A DNA stretch of 64,000 nucleotides from Clostridiaceae bacterium (GTDB taxonomy: Bacteria; Bacillota; Clostridia; Lachnospirales; Lachnospiraceae). Within the stretch, counting starts at the first letter, position 1. Each line of letters begins with the position of its first letter. Location of the stretch: assembly GCA_902362725.1 (NCBI GenBank), contig CABIXM010000001.1, positions 17,945 through 81,944 on the forward strand, given 5' to 3'. Below are positions 31,306 through 40,048 of the stretch, in pieces. Made by a program: the position numbers and the translations under genes. Below the pieces are notes generated by a model that saw only the letters and a program-made list of their open reading frames with translations, had not been told where the DNA came from and ran no database searches.

Positions 31306-32139
31306 ATGAATATGTCTCATATCATAGAAATCAGCAATTTTGACGCGCCGGAGCTGGATATCTACGCGCGTAACAGCGAAAATCAGTTAGTCAACCGGGC
31401 TAACCCGAAGCAAGGAATGTTTATCGCGGAAAGCCCCAGAGTCATCGAACGGGCACTGGATACAGGGTATGAGCCGGTGTCCTGTCTGGTGGAAAAGCGC
31501 CAGCTCGAGGGCGAAGCAAAAGAAATCCTTAAGCGGTTGGGCGACATTCCTGTATACACGGCGGAAATGGAGGTTCTGGCGCAGCTTACGGGCTTTAAGC
31601 TGACCAGGGGAATGCTCTGTGCCATGTATCGGAAAGCCCTTCCGTCTGTGCGGGAGGTGTGCGGGAACGCCCGGCGTATTGCCATTCTGGAAAATGTGGT
31701 AAACCCTACGAATGTGGGCGCTATTTTCCGTTCCGCGGCTGCCCTTCATATGGATGCGGTGCTCCTGACCTTCGATTGCAGCAATCCCCTTTACCGCCGG
31801 GCAGTACGGGTCAGTATGGGAACGGTGTTTCAGATTCCATGGACCTTTTTCGACAAAGAGGAGTGGCCGGAAAAAGGAATTGGAATGTTGCGGGAGCTTG
31901 GCTTTAAAACCGCAGCCCTAGCTTTGAAGGACGATTCGGTCAGTATCGATGATCCGGATCTGATGAGTGAGGAAAAGCTGGCGCTGATTCTGGGAACCGA
32001 GGGGGACGGCCTGGCAGCTTCTACCATTGCGGACTGTGATTATACGGTAAAAATTCCCATGTCCCACGGGGTAGATTCCCTGAATGTGGCGGCGGCCAGC
32101 GCGGTGGCGTTCTGGCAGGTGGGACAAAAAAACAGATAA
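31306..32139 (+). CDS. SpoU/TrmH-family RNA 2'-O-methyltransferase
   Basis: A 277-residue SPOUT enzyme. The N-terminal substrate-binding part (FIAESPRVIERAL) is followed by the knotted SAM-binding domain with motifs NVVNPTNVGAIFRSAAAL (motif 1), LGTEGDGL (motif 2) and IPMSHGVDSLNVAAASAV (motif 3). Such enzymes methylate ribose in rRNA or tRNA; the target position cannot be named. AAAAGGAA precedes the first ATG; a second ATG 6 nt later is an alternative start. Confidence 0.92.
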   Translation: MNMSHIIEISNFDAPELDIYARNSENQLVNRANPKQGMFIAESPRVIERALDTGYEPVSCLVEKRQLEGEAKEILKRLGDIPVYTAEMEVLAQLTGFKLTRGMLCAMYRKALPSVREVCGNARRIAILENVVNPTNVGAIFRSAAALHMDAVLLTFDCSNPLYRRAVRVSMGTVFQIPWTFFDKEEWPEKGIGMLRELGFKTAALALKDDSVSIDDPDLMSEEKLALILGTEGDGLAASTIADCDYTVKIPMSHGVDSLNVAAASAVAFWQVGQKNR

Positions 32140-32145
32140 GAAAAC

Positions 32146-32187
32146 CGAACATTTGTTCTTGAAAATAAGATGCGGTTGTTTTATAAT
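32146..32187 (+). promoter_or_regulatory. LexA (SOS) box over the promoter of the Y-family polymerase
   Basis: CGAACATTTGTTCT (32146-32159) fits the Gram-positive LexA box CGAACNNNNGTTYG except for its last base. It abuts TTGAAA (32159-32164), 17 nt, TATAAT (32182-32187). LexA bound here would block RNA polymerase. Confidence 0.85.
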
Positions 32188-32252
32188 AAGGACAAGAATA
32201 ATAAGCATAATAAGAAGAGCGACACCGGAAGCGGTTGGAGGTGTTTGGAAAA

Positions 32253-33779
32253 ATGGAAAAAGAACATTGCTATGTGGCGATTGATTTAAAATCCTTCTAT
32301 GCCTCCGTGGAATGTCGGGAACGGGGACTGGATCCGCTGACGACGAACTTGGTGGTGGCTGATCCGGAGCGGACGGAAAAAACCATCTGTCTGGCAGTGA
32401 CGCCTGCGCTGAAGGCATACGGGATCTCTGGCCGGGCCAGGCTTTTCGAGGTCGTAGAGAGAGTACGTGCGGTCAATGCGGAGCGGCTTCGGCGGGCGCC
32501 GGGAAGGCAGTTTACGGGAGCTTCGTCGGACGCGGCGGAGCTGGCGGCCCATCCGGAATACGCCCTGGATTACATCATAGCGGTTCCCCGGATGGCCCAT
32601 TATCTGGAATACAGCTCACAGATATACGAGATCTATCTGAACTATATTGCACCGGAGGATATGCATGTCTATTCCATCGACGAGGTATTCATGGATGTAA
32701 GCACCTATCTGAATACCTATCAGAAGACGCCCCGAGAGCTGGCGGCAGAAATGATCCGGGCAGTCTACCGGGAGACCGACATCACAGCTACAGCCGGGAT
32801 CGGTACCAATCTATATCTCTGTAAAGTAGCTATGGATATCCTGGCCAAGCACGTGGAGCCGGATGCAGACGGCATCCGCATCGCGGAGCTGGATGAGATG
32901 TCCTATCGGCGTAAGCTCTGGAGTCATCGGCCGTTGACGGATTTCTGGCGGGTGGGTCCCGGCTATGCCAGAAAGCTTCAGGAGCAGGGTCTGTATACCA
33001 TGGGCGATATCGCCCGTTGTTCTGTGGGAAAGCCAGGCGATTACTACAACGAAGAACTTTTATATAAGCTGTTTGGCGTCAATGCGGAGCTTCTGATCGA
33101 TCACGCCTGGGGCTGGGAACCCTGTACGATTCCCGAAATCAAGGCCTATAAGCCCGAGAATAACAGCATCGTCTCCGGCCAGGTACTTCAGTATCCTTAT
33201 GAATATGAAAAAGCCCGGATGGTGGTTCGGGAGATGACCGATTTGCTGGCGCTGGATCTGGTGGATAAGGGTCTGGTGACCGATCAACTGGTACTGACGG
33301 TTGGATACGATATAGACAACCTGACGGATCCGGAGCGCAGAAAGAATTATCATGGGGAAATTACCGTGGATCGATATGGACGCAGGGTCCCTAAGCACGC
33401 CCACGGTACGGCCAATCTGGAACGGCAGACATCCTCCTCTGCTATCCTGATTCAGGCGATTTTAGAACTGTGTGAGAGAATCGTAAATAAAAACCTGCTG
33501 GTGCGCCGCATTACAGTGACGGCCAATCACCTGGTGCGGGAAGAGAGCGTACAGAAGAAAGAGACCTATGAGCAGCTCAGCCTGTTTACCGATTATGAGG
33601 CAGAAAAAAAGGAAACGGAAGCGCAGAAAGAGGCCTTGGAAAAGGAAAAGCGTCTGCAGAAAGCCATGCTGGACATCAAGAAACGATATGGAAAAAACGC
33701 AATCCTGAAGGGCTCGAACCTGCAGGAAGGAGCCACCGCCCAGCACCGGAACAGCCAGATCGGAGGCCACCGGGCCTAG
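32253..33779 (+). CDS. Y-family DNA polymerase (UvrX/UmuC type), SOS-controlled
   Basis: A 508-residue translesion polymerase. The catalytic acidic residues lie in AIDLKSFYASVE (start) and YSIDEVFMDVS, and TAGIGTNLYLCKVAMDI is the conserved palm segment. A beta-clamp binding motif QLSLF lies at about residues 441-445, followed by a Lys/Glu-rich tail ending in ILKGSNLQEGATAQHRNSQI, typical of UvrX/YqjW polymerases. ATG 32253 follows GGAGGT by 10 nt. It has its own LexA-boxed promoter and a YolD-like gene behind it. Confidence 0.94.
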   Translation: MEKEHCYVAIDLKSFYASVECRERGLDPLTTNLVVADPERTEKTICLAVTPALKAYGISGRARLFEVVERVRAVNAERLRRAPGRQFTGASSDAAELAAHPEYALDYIIAVPRMAHYLEYSSQIYEIYLNYIAPEDMHVYSIDEVFMDVSTYLNTYQKTPRELAAEMIRAVYRETDITATAGIGTNLYLCKVAMDILAKHVEPDADGIRIAELDEMSYRRKLWSHRPLTDFWRVGPGYARKLQEQGLYTMGDIARCSVGKPGDYYNEELLYKLFGVNAELLIDHAWGWEPCTIPEIKAYKPENNSIVSGQVLQYPYEYEKARMVVREMTDLLALDLVDKGLVTDQLVLTVGYDIDNLTDPERRKNYHGEITVDRYGRRVPKHAHGTANLERQTSSSAILIQAILELCERIVNKNLLVRRITVTANHLVREESVQKKETYEQLSLFTDYEAEKKETEAQKEALEKEKRLQKAMLDIKKRYGKNAILKGSNLQEGATAQHRNSQIGGHRA

Positions 33780-33845
33780 CGCAGAGCTGCCGTTTGTTAT
33801 GCGGAAAATCAGAAAGAAAATCATTTAGAAAGAAGATTTTGATTT

Positions 33846-34052
33846 ATGGGAAAATCAGATTCATACGAAGATATCATCCATTTACCGCACCACCAGTCCA
33901 CAGTACATCCCCAGATGCCCCGCGCTGATCGGGCGGCTCAGTTCTCACCCTTCGCAGCCCTGACCGGCCACGAGGCAGCCATCCGGGAGACCGCCGAACG
34001 GGTAGAGCAGGAGCGGGACAGCCGGGAGACAGAACCGGTGTGGGAGACTTAG
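33846..34052 (+). CDS. YolD-like small protein
   Basis: A 68-residue protein with PHHQSTVHPQMPRADRAAQF and SPFAALTGHEAAIRETAERV, the short core seen in YolD-like proteins coded behind UvrX-type polymerases. In Bacillus such partners modulate the polymerase. Its position 66 nt behind the polymerase supports co-expression under LexA. It is shorter than full YolD domains, so it may be a reduced form. Confidence 0.75.
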   Translation: MGKSDSYEDIIHLPHHQSTVHPQMPRADRAAQFSPFAALTGHEAAIRETAERVEQERDSRETEPVWET

Positions 34053-34123
34053 CAAGCGTAAAAAGAGGGTCACAGACGCACTCCGAAAAACAGGTTCCGG
34101 TGAAGAAAGGAAACCTCAGCTAC

Positions 34124-35458
34124 TTAAGTATCAGCAAAATGCAGATTCCGAATCATCCGGTAATACACCGGAATCAGCAGTCCGCAGGCTCCGGCCCAGG
34201 CCAGAGGACTGGCCAGACAGACGCCCATATAGCCGATAGCTGCCGTAAGGCCGATGGTGGCGGTCAGACGCATGACGAGCTCTATCATACAGGCGGCAAA
34301 GGGAGCAGTACCATTCTGCATGCTCTGGATGCTGGTCCGGTAGACAGCCAGAAGTCCCAGCAGCCAGTAGAAGGGAGCCACGATCAGCAGATAGCCGTTG
34401 GCATAGGAGAAGATTTCATCACTGGGATTTGCGATAAATAGTGTTACAATGGGGTGGCGCAGCAGAATGATTCCGGCGCACATCAGGAGATTCAGAGCCT
34501 CCGTCTGGAGCAGAGAAGCCCGGACGCCTGCCAGAATTCTGTCCTTTTTACCGGCTCCATAGTTTTGGGCCACATAGTTGGAGATAGCGGTCATCATGGC
34601 GTTATTGACCAGAACGGATACCTGGTCGGCCTTGGTAGCGGCTGTATAGCCGGCGACTGCCGCAGATCCCAGAGCGTTGACGGTAGACTGCATGGAGATC
34701 TGGCCAATGCACATGACAGACATCTGGAAGCCCATGGGAAAACCGATTTTCAGATGGGAGATAAGATCCGGGCCGATGCCGTGAAAACCCGTCCGGTGGA
34801 GCCGCAGTATTTCAAAGGAACGTAAACCCGCAATCAGGCACAAAAAGGCCGAAATAAACTGGGACAGTACCGTCGCCCAGGCAGCGCCTGCTACGCCCAT
34901 GTGCAGTGGGACGATAAAAACGATATCAAGAACCACATTTAAGAGCGAAGAAAAGATCAGAAAGTACAGGGGTGTCCGGCTGTCGCCGAGAGCCCGGAGC
35001 AGATTGGAGATCAGATTGTAGAAAACCGGCGCGGCGGTGCCAAGCAGGATAACGAACATATAGTCATAGGCCTGCTGATAGATATCCTCCGGCGTATGGA
35101 TCCAGTCCAGGATCGGACGGGAGAGCGCGCAGCAAACCAGTGTTACGAAAATGGTAAAAAGGATGCTTAACAGGGTGGACGCAGCTACGCTTCTGCGCAT
35201 ACCGACTGTGTCTTTTGCGCCGAACCGCTGACCCAGACAGATACCGAAGCCATTGGTAAAGCCCTGGATAAAGCAGAGTACAAAATATACAATCATACTG
35301 GTGGCGCCTACGGCAGCCAGCGCGTCGGCGCCCAGCGTCCGTCCCACAATGACAGAATCTGCCAGCGTGTAAAATAACTGGAACAGGTTGCCTCCGATTA
35401 CCGGAAGCGCAAAGATAAGAAGCGCCCGGAACGGGCGCCCTTCGGTCAGGTCTAGCAT
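34124..35458 (-). CDS. MATE-family efflux transporter
   Basis: A 444-residue protein with 12 predicted helices and two MatE repeats (about residues 10-215 and 230-430). The first helix region has ALPVIGGNLFQLFYTLADSV, and FGICLGQRFGAKD matches the loop after helix 2. MATE proteins export organic cations or drugs with Na+ or H+. It converges with the YolD-like gene. The substrate is unknown. Confidence 0.93.
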   Translation of the reverse strand: MLDLTEGRPFRALLIFALPVIGGNLFQLFYTLADSVIVGRTLGADALAAVGATSMIVYFVLCFIQGFTNGFGICLGQRFGAKDTVGMRRSVAASTLLSILFTIFVTLVCCALSRPILDWIHTPEDIYQQAYDYMFVILLGTAAPVFYNLISNLLRALGDSRTPLYFLIFSSLLNVVLDIVFIVPLHMGVAGAAWATVLSQFISAFLCLIAGLRSFEILRLHRTGFHGIGPDLISHLKIGFPMGFQMSVMCIGQISMQSTVNALGSAAVAGYTAATKADQVSVLVNNAMMTAISNYVAQNYGAGKKDRILAGVRASLLQTEALNLLMCAGIILLRHPIVTLFIANPSDEIFSYANGYLLIVAPFYWLLGLLAVYRTSIQSMQNGTAPFAACMIELVMRLTATIGLTAAIGYMGVCLASPLAWAGACGLLIPVYYRMIRNLHFADT

Positions 35459-35537
35459 AGATAGCAGGCTCTCCTTTTCGATGTCATACGAATACGATTT
35501 TAAATCTTTCTTATAGTAACGCGGAGAAAAAGAGAGG

Positions 35538-36698
35538 TCAAGAAAAATTTTGCCAGTTTATGTGCCGCTTTTTCAGGCGCAGATATACGTACTCCCGGAA
35601 AAGGGTGTACAAAACGGAGGTCAGTGGGATAAAGACAAGCATTCCCACAATTCCCATCAGATTTCCGCCAATTGTCACAGCCGCAAGCACCCAGATGGAG
35701 GGCAGCCCGACAGAGCCGCCGACCACATGAGGATAAATCAGATTTCCCTCCAGCTGTTGAAGAACCAGAAATACAAGAATAAACAAAACAGCCTGTTTGG
35801 GACTTACCATGAAAATGAGAAAGGTTGCCGTTGCACAGCCTATGAATGCGCCGAAAATGGGAATCAAAGCGGTAAACGCAATCAGAATTCCGATTAAAAG
35901 CGCATAGGGCATTTTTAAAATACTTAAGACAAGGAGAAACATACTTCCGAGAATCACCGCTTCCAGGCACTGTCCGGTAAGAAAATTTGCAAAGGTCCGA
36001 TAAGTCAGGGAACAGATTCGAAGGGAGGCTTCCGCTTTTTCTTTTGGGAGAAAGGCAAAAAATACCTTCCTTACCTGAATGCGCAATTTTTCTTTCTGAA
36101 ACAGAATATAACAGGCAAAAGAAAACGCGATAAAAAAGGTCGTGATACCGCTGACGATGGAGCCGACAGCCAGTATGGTTGTGTTCATCACATTTCCGGT
36201 TCCTTTTCCCAGAAGGCCCATTCCCCATCTGACGGCCTGGTCCGGATCAAACCGGATCTGATTTACCAGCTGCACGATTTCCTGGTTATTGTGTGAAAAT
36301 TCCAGAATCCAGGTCTGCATCTGAGGAATAAAGGCAGTGATGTTTGTGATTAGAGTTCCGATGGTCCTGGTAAGCTGGGGAATGACTCCAAACATCACGA
36401 GGACAAGGAGGACGACAATCCCGGTAAGGGTGAGAAGCAGGCTTACGGGCCGCGCGAATTTTTCGGCGGCCTTCGTTCCTTTTTCCTTTGCGTTTCCAAA
36501 GAGCTTCTTTTCTAAGAAGCTCATGGGGACATTGATGACAAAGGCGATGGCGCCTCCCAGCGCAAAGGGAGACAGAATGTCCCAGATGGTTTTTATTACA
36601 TCGATCACGATATCGAATTTCCACAGCGCAATGACAAAAAATGCGGTAAATACGATGAGTTCGCGGATTTTTTTCATGGATAAGTTATTTAGATCCAT
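35538..36698 (-). CDS. AI-2E family transporter
   Basis: A 386-residue membrane protein with about eight helices. The conserved C-terminal part has FIPIFGAFIG-like sequence (TALIPIFGAFIGCATATFL) and LEGNLIYPHVVGGSVGLP, the hallmarks of the AI-2E (TqsA/YdiK/PerM) family, which includes Na+(Li+)/H+ antiporters and putative AI-2 exporters. Start 36698 was chosen because GGAG lies 7 nt upstream; it overlaps the end of the ATPase gene by 14 nt, so the two are coupled. A Met 4 codons earlier is possible. Confidence 0.9.
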   Translation of the reverse strand: MDLNNLSMKKIRELIVFTAFFVIALWKFDIVIDVIKTIWDILSPFALGGAIAFVINVPMSFLEKKLFGNAKEKGTKAAEKFARPVSLLLTLTGIVVLLVLVMFGVIPQLTRTIGTLITNITAFIPQMQTWILEFSHNNQEIVQLVNQIRFDPDQAVRWGMGLLGKGTGNVMNTTILAVGSIVSGITTFFIAFSFACYILFQKEKLRIQVRKVFFAFLPKEKAEASLRICSLTYRTFANFLTGQCLEAVILGSMFLLVLSILKMPYALLIGILIAFTALIPIFGAFIGCATATFLIFMVSPKQAVLFILVFLVLQQLEGNLIYPHVVGGSVGLPSIWVLAAVTIGGNLMGIVGMLVFIPLTSVLYTLFREYVYLRLKKRHINWQNFS

Positions 36699-39318
36699 TG
36701 TTTTCTCCATTCTTTTTTAATTTCATACGAATCCATTTCAGCGCCTGAATGAGCAAAAGACTGATAACTGCATACAGATATATCTGGCCAAGCTGCGTCA
36801 GGTTCAGGGATTCCACCTTAAACAGGAGATGAAGGACGGGAAGGGTCAGTACGGCTGTGATAAGCACTGCGCCCAGGGCAAAGGCTCCCAACAGCCAGGG
36901 ATTCTGAAAGAAGCGGCTGGTAAAGAGAACCGGGTGATCGGATTTGCAGTTAAAGCCGTGGAACAGACGCGACAGGCAAAGGGTTCCAAATGCATACGTG
37001 CTTCCAAGCAGCGCGCCGTTCTGATGGTATCCGGTCAGAAATCCAACCATCGTCATGATACCGATGACCAGGCCCTCCAGGCCGATTTTGCTGAGAAAAT
37101 CTTTTGTCAGAATCGACTCACCCGCAGCGCGCGGCTTTTCCTTCATGACCTCGCTGCTATGGGGCTCTACGCCCAGGGCAATTGCCGGAAGGCTGTCTGT
37201 CAGAAGATTGATAAACAGCAGATGTACCGGTGCAAACGGAACCGGAAAGCCTGCTATCGACGCGCAAAGAACCGTCAGGATTGCTCCGAAGTTTCCGGAC
37301 AACAGAAACTGGATTGCGTACTTAATATTCCGATAGACGTTACGGCCATTTTCTACTGCCTTTACAATCGTTGCAAAGTTATCATCGGTAAGCACCATCG
37401 CTGCAGCATCCTTGGCAACCTCTGTTCCGGTGATTCCCATGGCAACGCCAATGTCTGCCTGTTTCAGCGCGGGGGCGTCATTGACGCCATCTCCGGTCAT
37501 TGCGACAATCATACCTCTTTCCTGCCATGCGCGGACAATACGGATCTTATGCTCCGGAGATACCCTTGCGTACACCGAAATATTCGGGACCAGCGCTTTT
37601 AGCTCCTCATCGCTTAAATGTTCAATATCCGCTCCCTCGCAGGCTTCAGATAAGTCTTGTAAAATGCCGATTCTTTTCGCGATTGCCGCCGCTGTTATCT
37701 TATGATCCCCGGTGATCATAACTGGCCGGATTCCGGCTCTGATACATTCGGTAACCGCTGCCTTCGATTCCTCTCTCGGCGGATCCATCATAGCGATCAG
37801 ACCCAGGAAGATCAGATGATTTTCATCTTCGGCGGTTAAGAGATGTTCTTCCGGAAGGGGCCGGTAGGTAAAGGCAAGCACGCGGAGTCCTTCCATGGAA
37901 AATTCCTGATTCTGTTTTTGGATTTTCTCTTTATCGTCCGCTGTCATTTCCCGGACGCCCTCTTTGGTCCAGATCTGTTTCGTCCGTTCAAGGAGACAGT
38001 CTACCGCGCCTTTTACGATCAGTCGGTTCTCACCGTCTATTTCATGAAGGGTTGACATCATTTTACGTTCACTGTCAAAGGGAAGCTCTCCGTTCCTGGG
38101 ATAAGCGCTTCTTACTTCCGCGGCATGAATTCCGCAGCGGCTTCCCAGATTAATCAGAGCAGTTTCTGTGGGATCTCCGATTTCGACTCCATTTTCATTG
38201 GTTGAATCATTGCATAAAATACTGCAGTCCAGAAGATATCGTTGCGCCGGATCCATTACATCAATGGCAGACGCGGAAATCCGTTTTTCATCTATATAAT
38301 AATCCTCTACGGTCATCTTGTTCTGGGTAAGCGTTCCTGTTTTATCGGAACAGATAATAGAGACACTTCCAAGACCCTCCACCGCCTGAAGCTTGCGAAT
38401 GATAGCGTGTTCCTTCGCCATTTTCTGCGTTCCAAAGGAAAGAACTATGGTGACGATGGAGCTTAAGGCCTCCGGAATTGCAGCGACCGCAAGCGCTACG
38501 GCAAACAGAAAGGCGTTGCCGGGCTGTTCACCCCGGAACACGCTGAGGGCAAATAAGATTCCGCAAAAAAGCAGAATTAAGATGGAAAGCTTCTTTCCGA
38601 AGGCCTCCAGATTTACCTGGAGGGGCGTCTGCTTTTCTGAGGTGGATTTCAAAAGTCCGGCAATCTTCCCGACCTCGGTCTGCATTCCGATGGCGGTCAC
38701 AACTGCCCTGCCGCGGCCATAGGTCACAAAGCTTCCAGAGAACAGCATATTAGTCCGATCGCCAAGGGGAACCTCTGCGGAAAGAGTATCCAGGCTTTTT
38801 TCTACAGCAAGGCTTTCTCCGGTAAGAGCGCTTTCGTCAATCTTCAGACTGGCGTTCTCGATTAATCTTCCGTCTGCCGGAATCATATCGCCTGCCTCAA
38901 GCAAGATGATATCCCCGATGACCAGCTCCCTTGCCGGAAGCTGAACGACTGTACCGTCGCGCAATACTTTGGCTTCCGGGCCGGCAAGCGTCTTCAGGCT
39001 TTGCAGGGATTGTTCTGCCTTTATGGTCTGAACAGTTCCTAAAATTGCATTAATCGTGATAACGATCAGAATAACGAGCGCGCTTTCCATGTCTCCGAGC
39101 ACACCGGATATGATTGCCGACGCAATCAGAATAAGCACCAGAAAATCCCGATACTGTTCAAAGAAAATCTGTGGGATGCTTTTCTTTTTTCCTTCCGCAA
39201 GTTCATTCCAGCCGTAGATCTCTCTGGCTTTTTTTACTTCTTCGCCGGTAAGTCCGGATTCTCTGCTGTTCACATGTTTCAGAACATCTTCCGGCGTTTG
39301 CTGATAAATTTGTTTCAT
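36685..39318 (-). CDS. P-type cation ATPase, probably Mn2+/Ca2+ export
   Basis: An 877-residue P2-type ATPase with ten helices. The actuator motif is TGES (166-169), the phosphorylated aspartate D325 lies in DKTGT, and the hinge is GDGVNDAPALKQADIG. The fourth-helix ion site reads IPEALSS, where classical Ca2+ pumps have PEGLP or PEALP. Alone it would be called a calcium ATPase. The yybP-ykoY riboswitch in its leader points to manganese export, as shown for riboswitch-controlled P-type ATPases of lactic streptococci. The start follows AAGGAGG. The AI-2E gene is coupled downstream. Confidence 0.93.
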   Translation of the reverse strand: MKQIYQQTPEDVLKHVNSRESGLTGEEVKKAREIYGWNELAEGKKKSIPQIFFEQYRDFLVLILIASAIISGVLGDMESALVILIVITINAILGTVQTIKAEQSLQSLKTLAGPEAKVLRDGTVVQLPARELVIGDIILLEAGDMIPADGRLIENASLKIDESALTGESLAVEKSLDTLSAEVPLGDRTNMLFSGSFVTYGRGRAVVTAIGMQTEVGKIAGLLKSTSEKQTPLQVNLEAFGKKLSILILLFCGILFALSVFRGEQPGNAFLFAVALAVAAIPEALSSIVTIVLSFGTQKMAKEHAIIRKLQAVEGLGSVSIICSDKTGTLTQNKMTVEDYYIDEKRISASAIDVMDPAQRYLLDCSILCNDSTNENGVEIGDPTETALINLGSRCGIHAAEVRSAYPRNGELPFDSERKMMSTLHEIDGENRLIVKGAVDCLLERTKQIWTKEGVREMTADDKEKIQKQNQEFSMEGLRVLAFTYRPLPEEHLLTAEDENHLIFLGLIAMMDPPREESKAAVTECIRAGIRPVMITGDHKITAAAIAKRIGILQDLSEACEGADIEHLSDEELKALVPNISVYARVSPEHKIRIVRAWQERGMIVAMTGDGVNDAPALKQADIGVAMGITGTEVAKDAAAMVLTDDNFATIVKAVENGRNVYRNIKYAIQFLLSGNFGAILTVLCASIAGFPVPFAPVHLLFINLLTDSLPAIALGVEPHSSEVMKEKPRAAGESILTKDFLSKIGLEGLVIGIMTMVGFLTGYHQNGALLGSTYAFGTLCLSRLFHGFNCKSDHPVLFTSRFFQNPWLLGAFALGAVLITAVLTLPVLHLLFKVESLNLTQLGQIYLYAVISLLLIQALKWIRMKLKKNGENNGSK

Positions 39319-39363
39319 ATGATTTCCTCCTTTTTCCTAAGTATTGCCAACAGAAATTTTTGT

Positions 39364-39412
39364 ATAAAAAAAGAGACCTTTATTGCACAATAAATATGCA
39401 ATAAAAGTCTCA
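39364..39412 (-). terminator. Intrinsic terminator of the riboswitch leader
   Basis: Arms 39398-39412 and 39373-39387 pair over 15 bp with one mismatch, followed on the minus strand by seven T. The first arm contains the 3' strand of riboswitch stem P1, so ligand-bound aptamer and terminator exclude each other. Confidence 0.88.
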
Positions 39413-39494
39413 CTGTTTTTTTGTGACACCGGATGCTTCCACCGTATTGACGACGCCACAAACGCAGATTCGCAAGCGTAAGTTACTCCCTTTT
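39403..39494 (-). ncRNA. yybP-ykoY riboswitch (Mn2+ sensor)
   Basis: On the minus strand the leader starts AAAAGGGAGTAACTTACGC and ends GTGAGACTTTT, the paired ends of stem P1. In between lie the conserved GTCGTCAATACGG and CATCCGG segments. This matches the Mn2+-binding yybP-ykoY family. Because the P1 3' strand is also terminator stem, Mn2+ should favour read-through into the P-type ATPase (an ON switch). A promoter ends about 10 nt upstream of the aptamer. Confidence 0.85.
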
Positions 39495-39504
39495 ATTTAA
39501 GAAA

Positions 39505-39534
39505 ACTATATACCATCGCTGTTGTTTCTGTCAA
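39505..39534 (-). promoter_or_regulatory. Promoter of the riboswitch-ATPase transcript
   Basis: On the minus strand TTGACA (39534-39529), 18 nt, TATAGT (39510-39505). Transcription would begin about 3-5 nt before the aptamer. Confidence 0.8.
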
Positions 39535-39574
39535 GAAGTATATTTCATTTGCCATTTATCCCTACGGAATTCCC

Positions 39575-40003
39575 TTAATATCCCCAAGTCATGAGCTTCC
39601 ATTTTCCGCCTTCGCTCCGGGCCAGCCACCAGGACCAGGTGTATTCTTCGTTCGCTTCCCATGCGCCGCCGCCATTTTCCGGTGAACGGAAGCTGCTGTC
39701 AAATGCGATGCATTGGGTAAAAGGCTCTTTCTCGTCTTTTTCCGTTCGCAAATCGTTCATCCATGCAAGGGTATCGGGATCACTGCAGGTTTCATCGGAT
39801 ATATAGGAGAGGCTATGTAATTCGCAGCCCTCAAAGGAACGGAACTGTTTTCGTATAACCTTAATGGCGGCGTCCATGTCTTCTTTGGAATAAAGGGAAG
39901 AGGTTCCATAATCGATTTCTACCTCTGAGGTATCGGCTTTTCCGCAGCCGACGAAAAGAAGTGTCAGCATAAGGAAAAGGATTATAGTTATCATTTTTTT
40001 CAT
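39575..40003 (-). CDS. Small lipoprotein, unknown
   Basis: A 142-residue protein with a signal sequence (MKKMITIILFLMLTLLFVGC) and a probable lipobox cysteine at 20. The mature part has a short acidic segment, two further Cys residues that could form a disulfide (CELHS, TCSDP) and an aromatic C-terminus (EYTWSWWLARSEGGKWKLM) as in DUF4829-like or NTF2-like clostridial lipoproteins. It is likely anchored outside the cell. No clear operon partner. Confidence 0.75.
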   Translation of the reverse strand: MKKMITIILFLMLTLLFVGCGKADTSEVEIDYGTSSLYSKEDMDAAIKVIRKQFRSFEGCELHSLSYISDETCSDPDTLAWMNDLRTEKDEKEPFTQCIAFDSSFRSPENGGGAWEANEEYTWSWWLARSEGGKWKLMTWGY

Positions 40004-40048
40004 AGCGGCTGCCTCCTTATCATTTGGGACGGAGATATTTCGCCTTGC

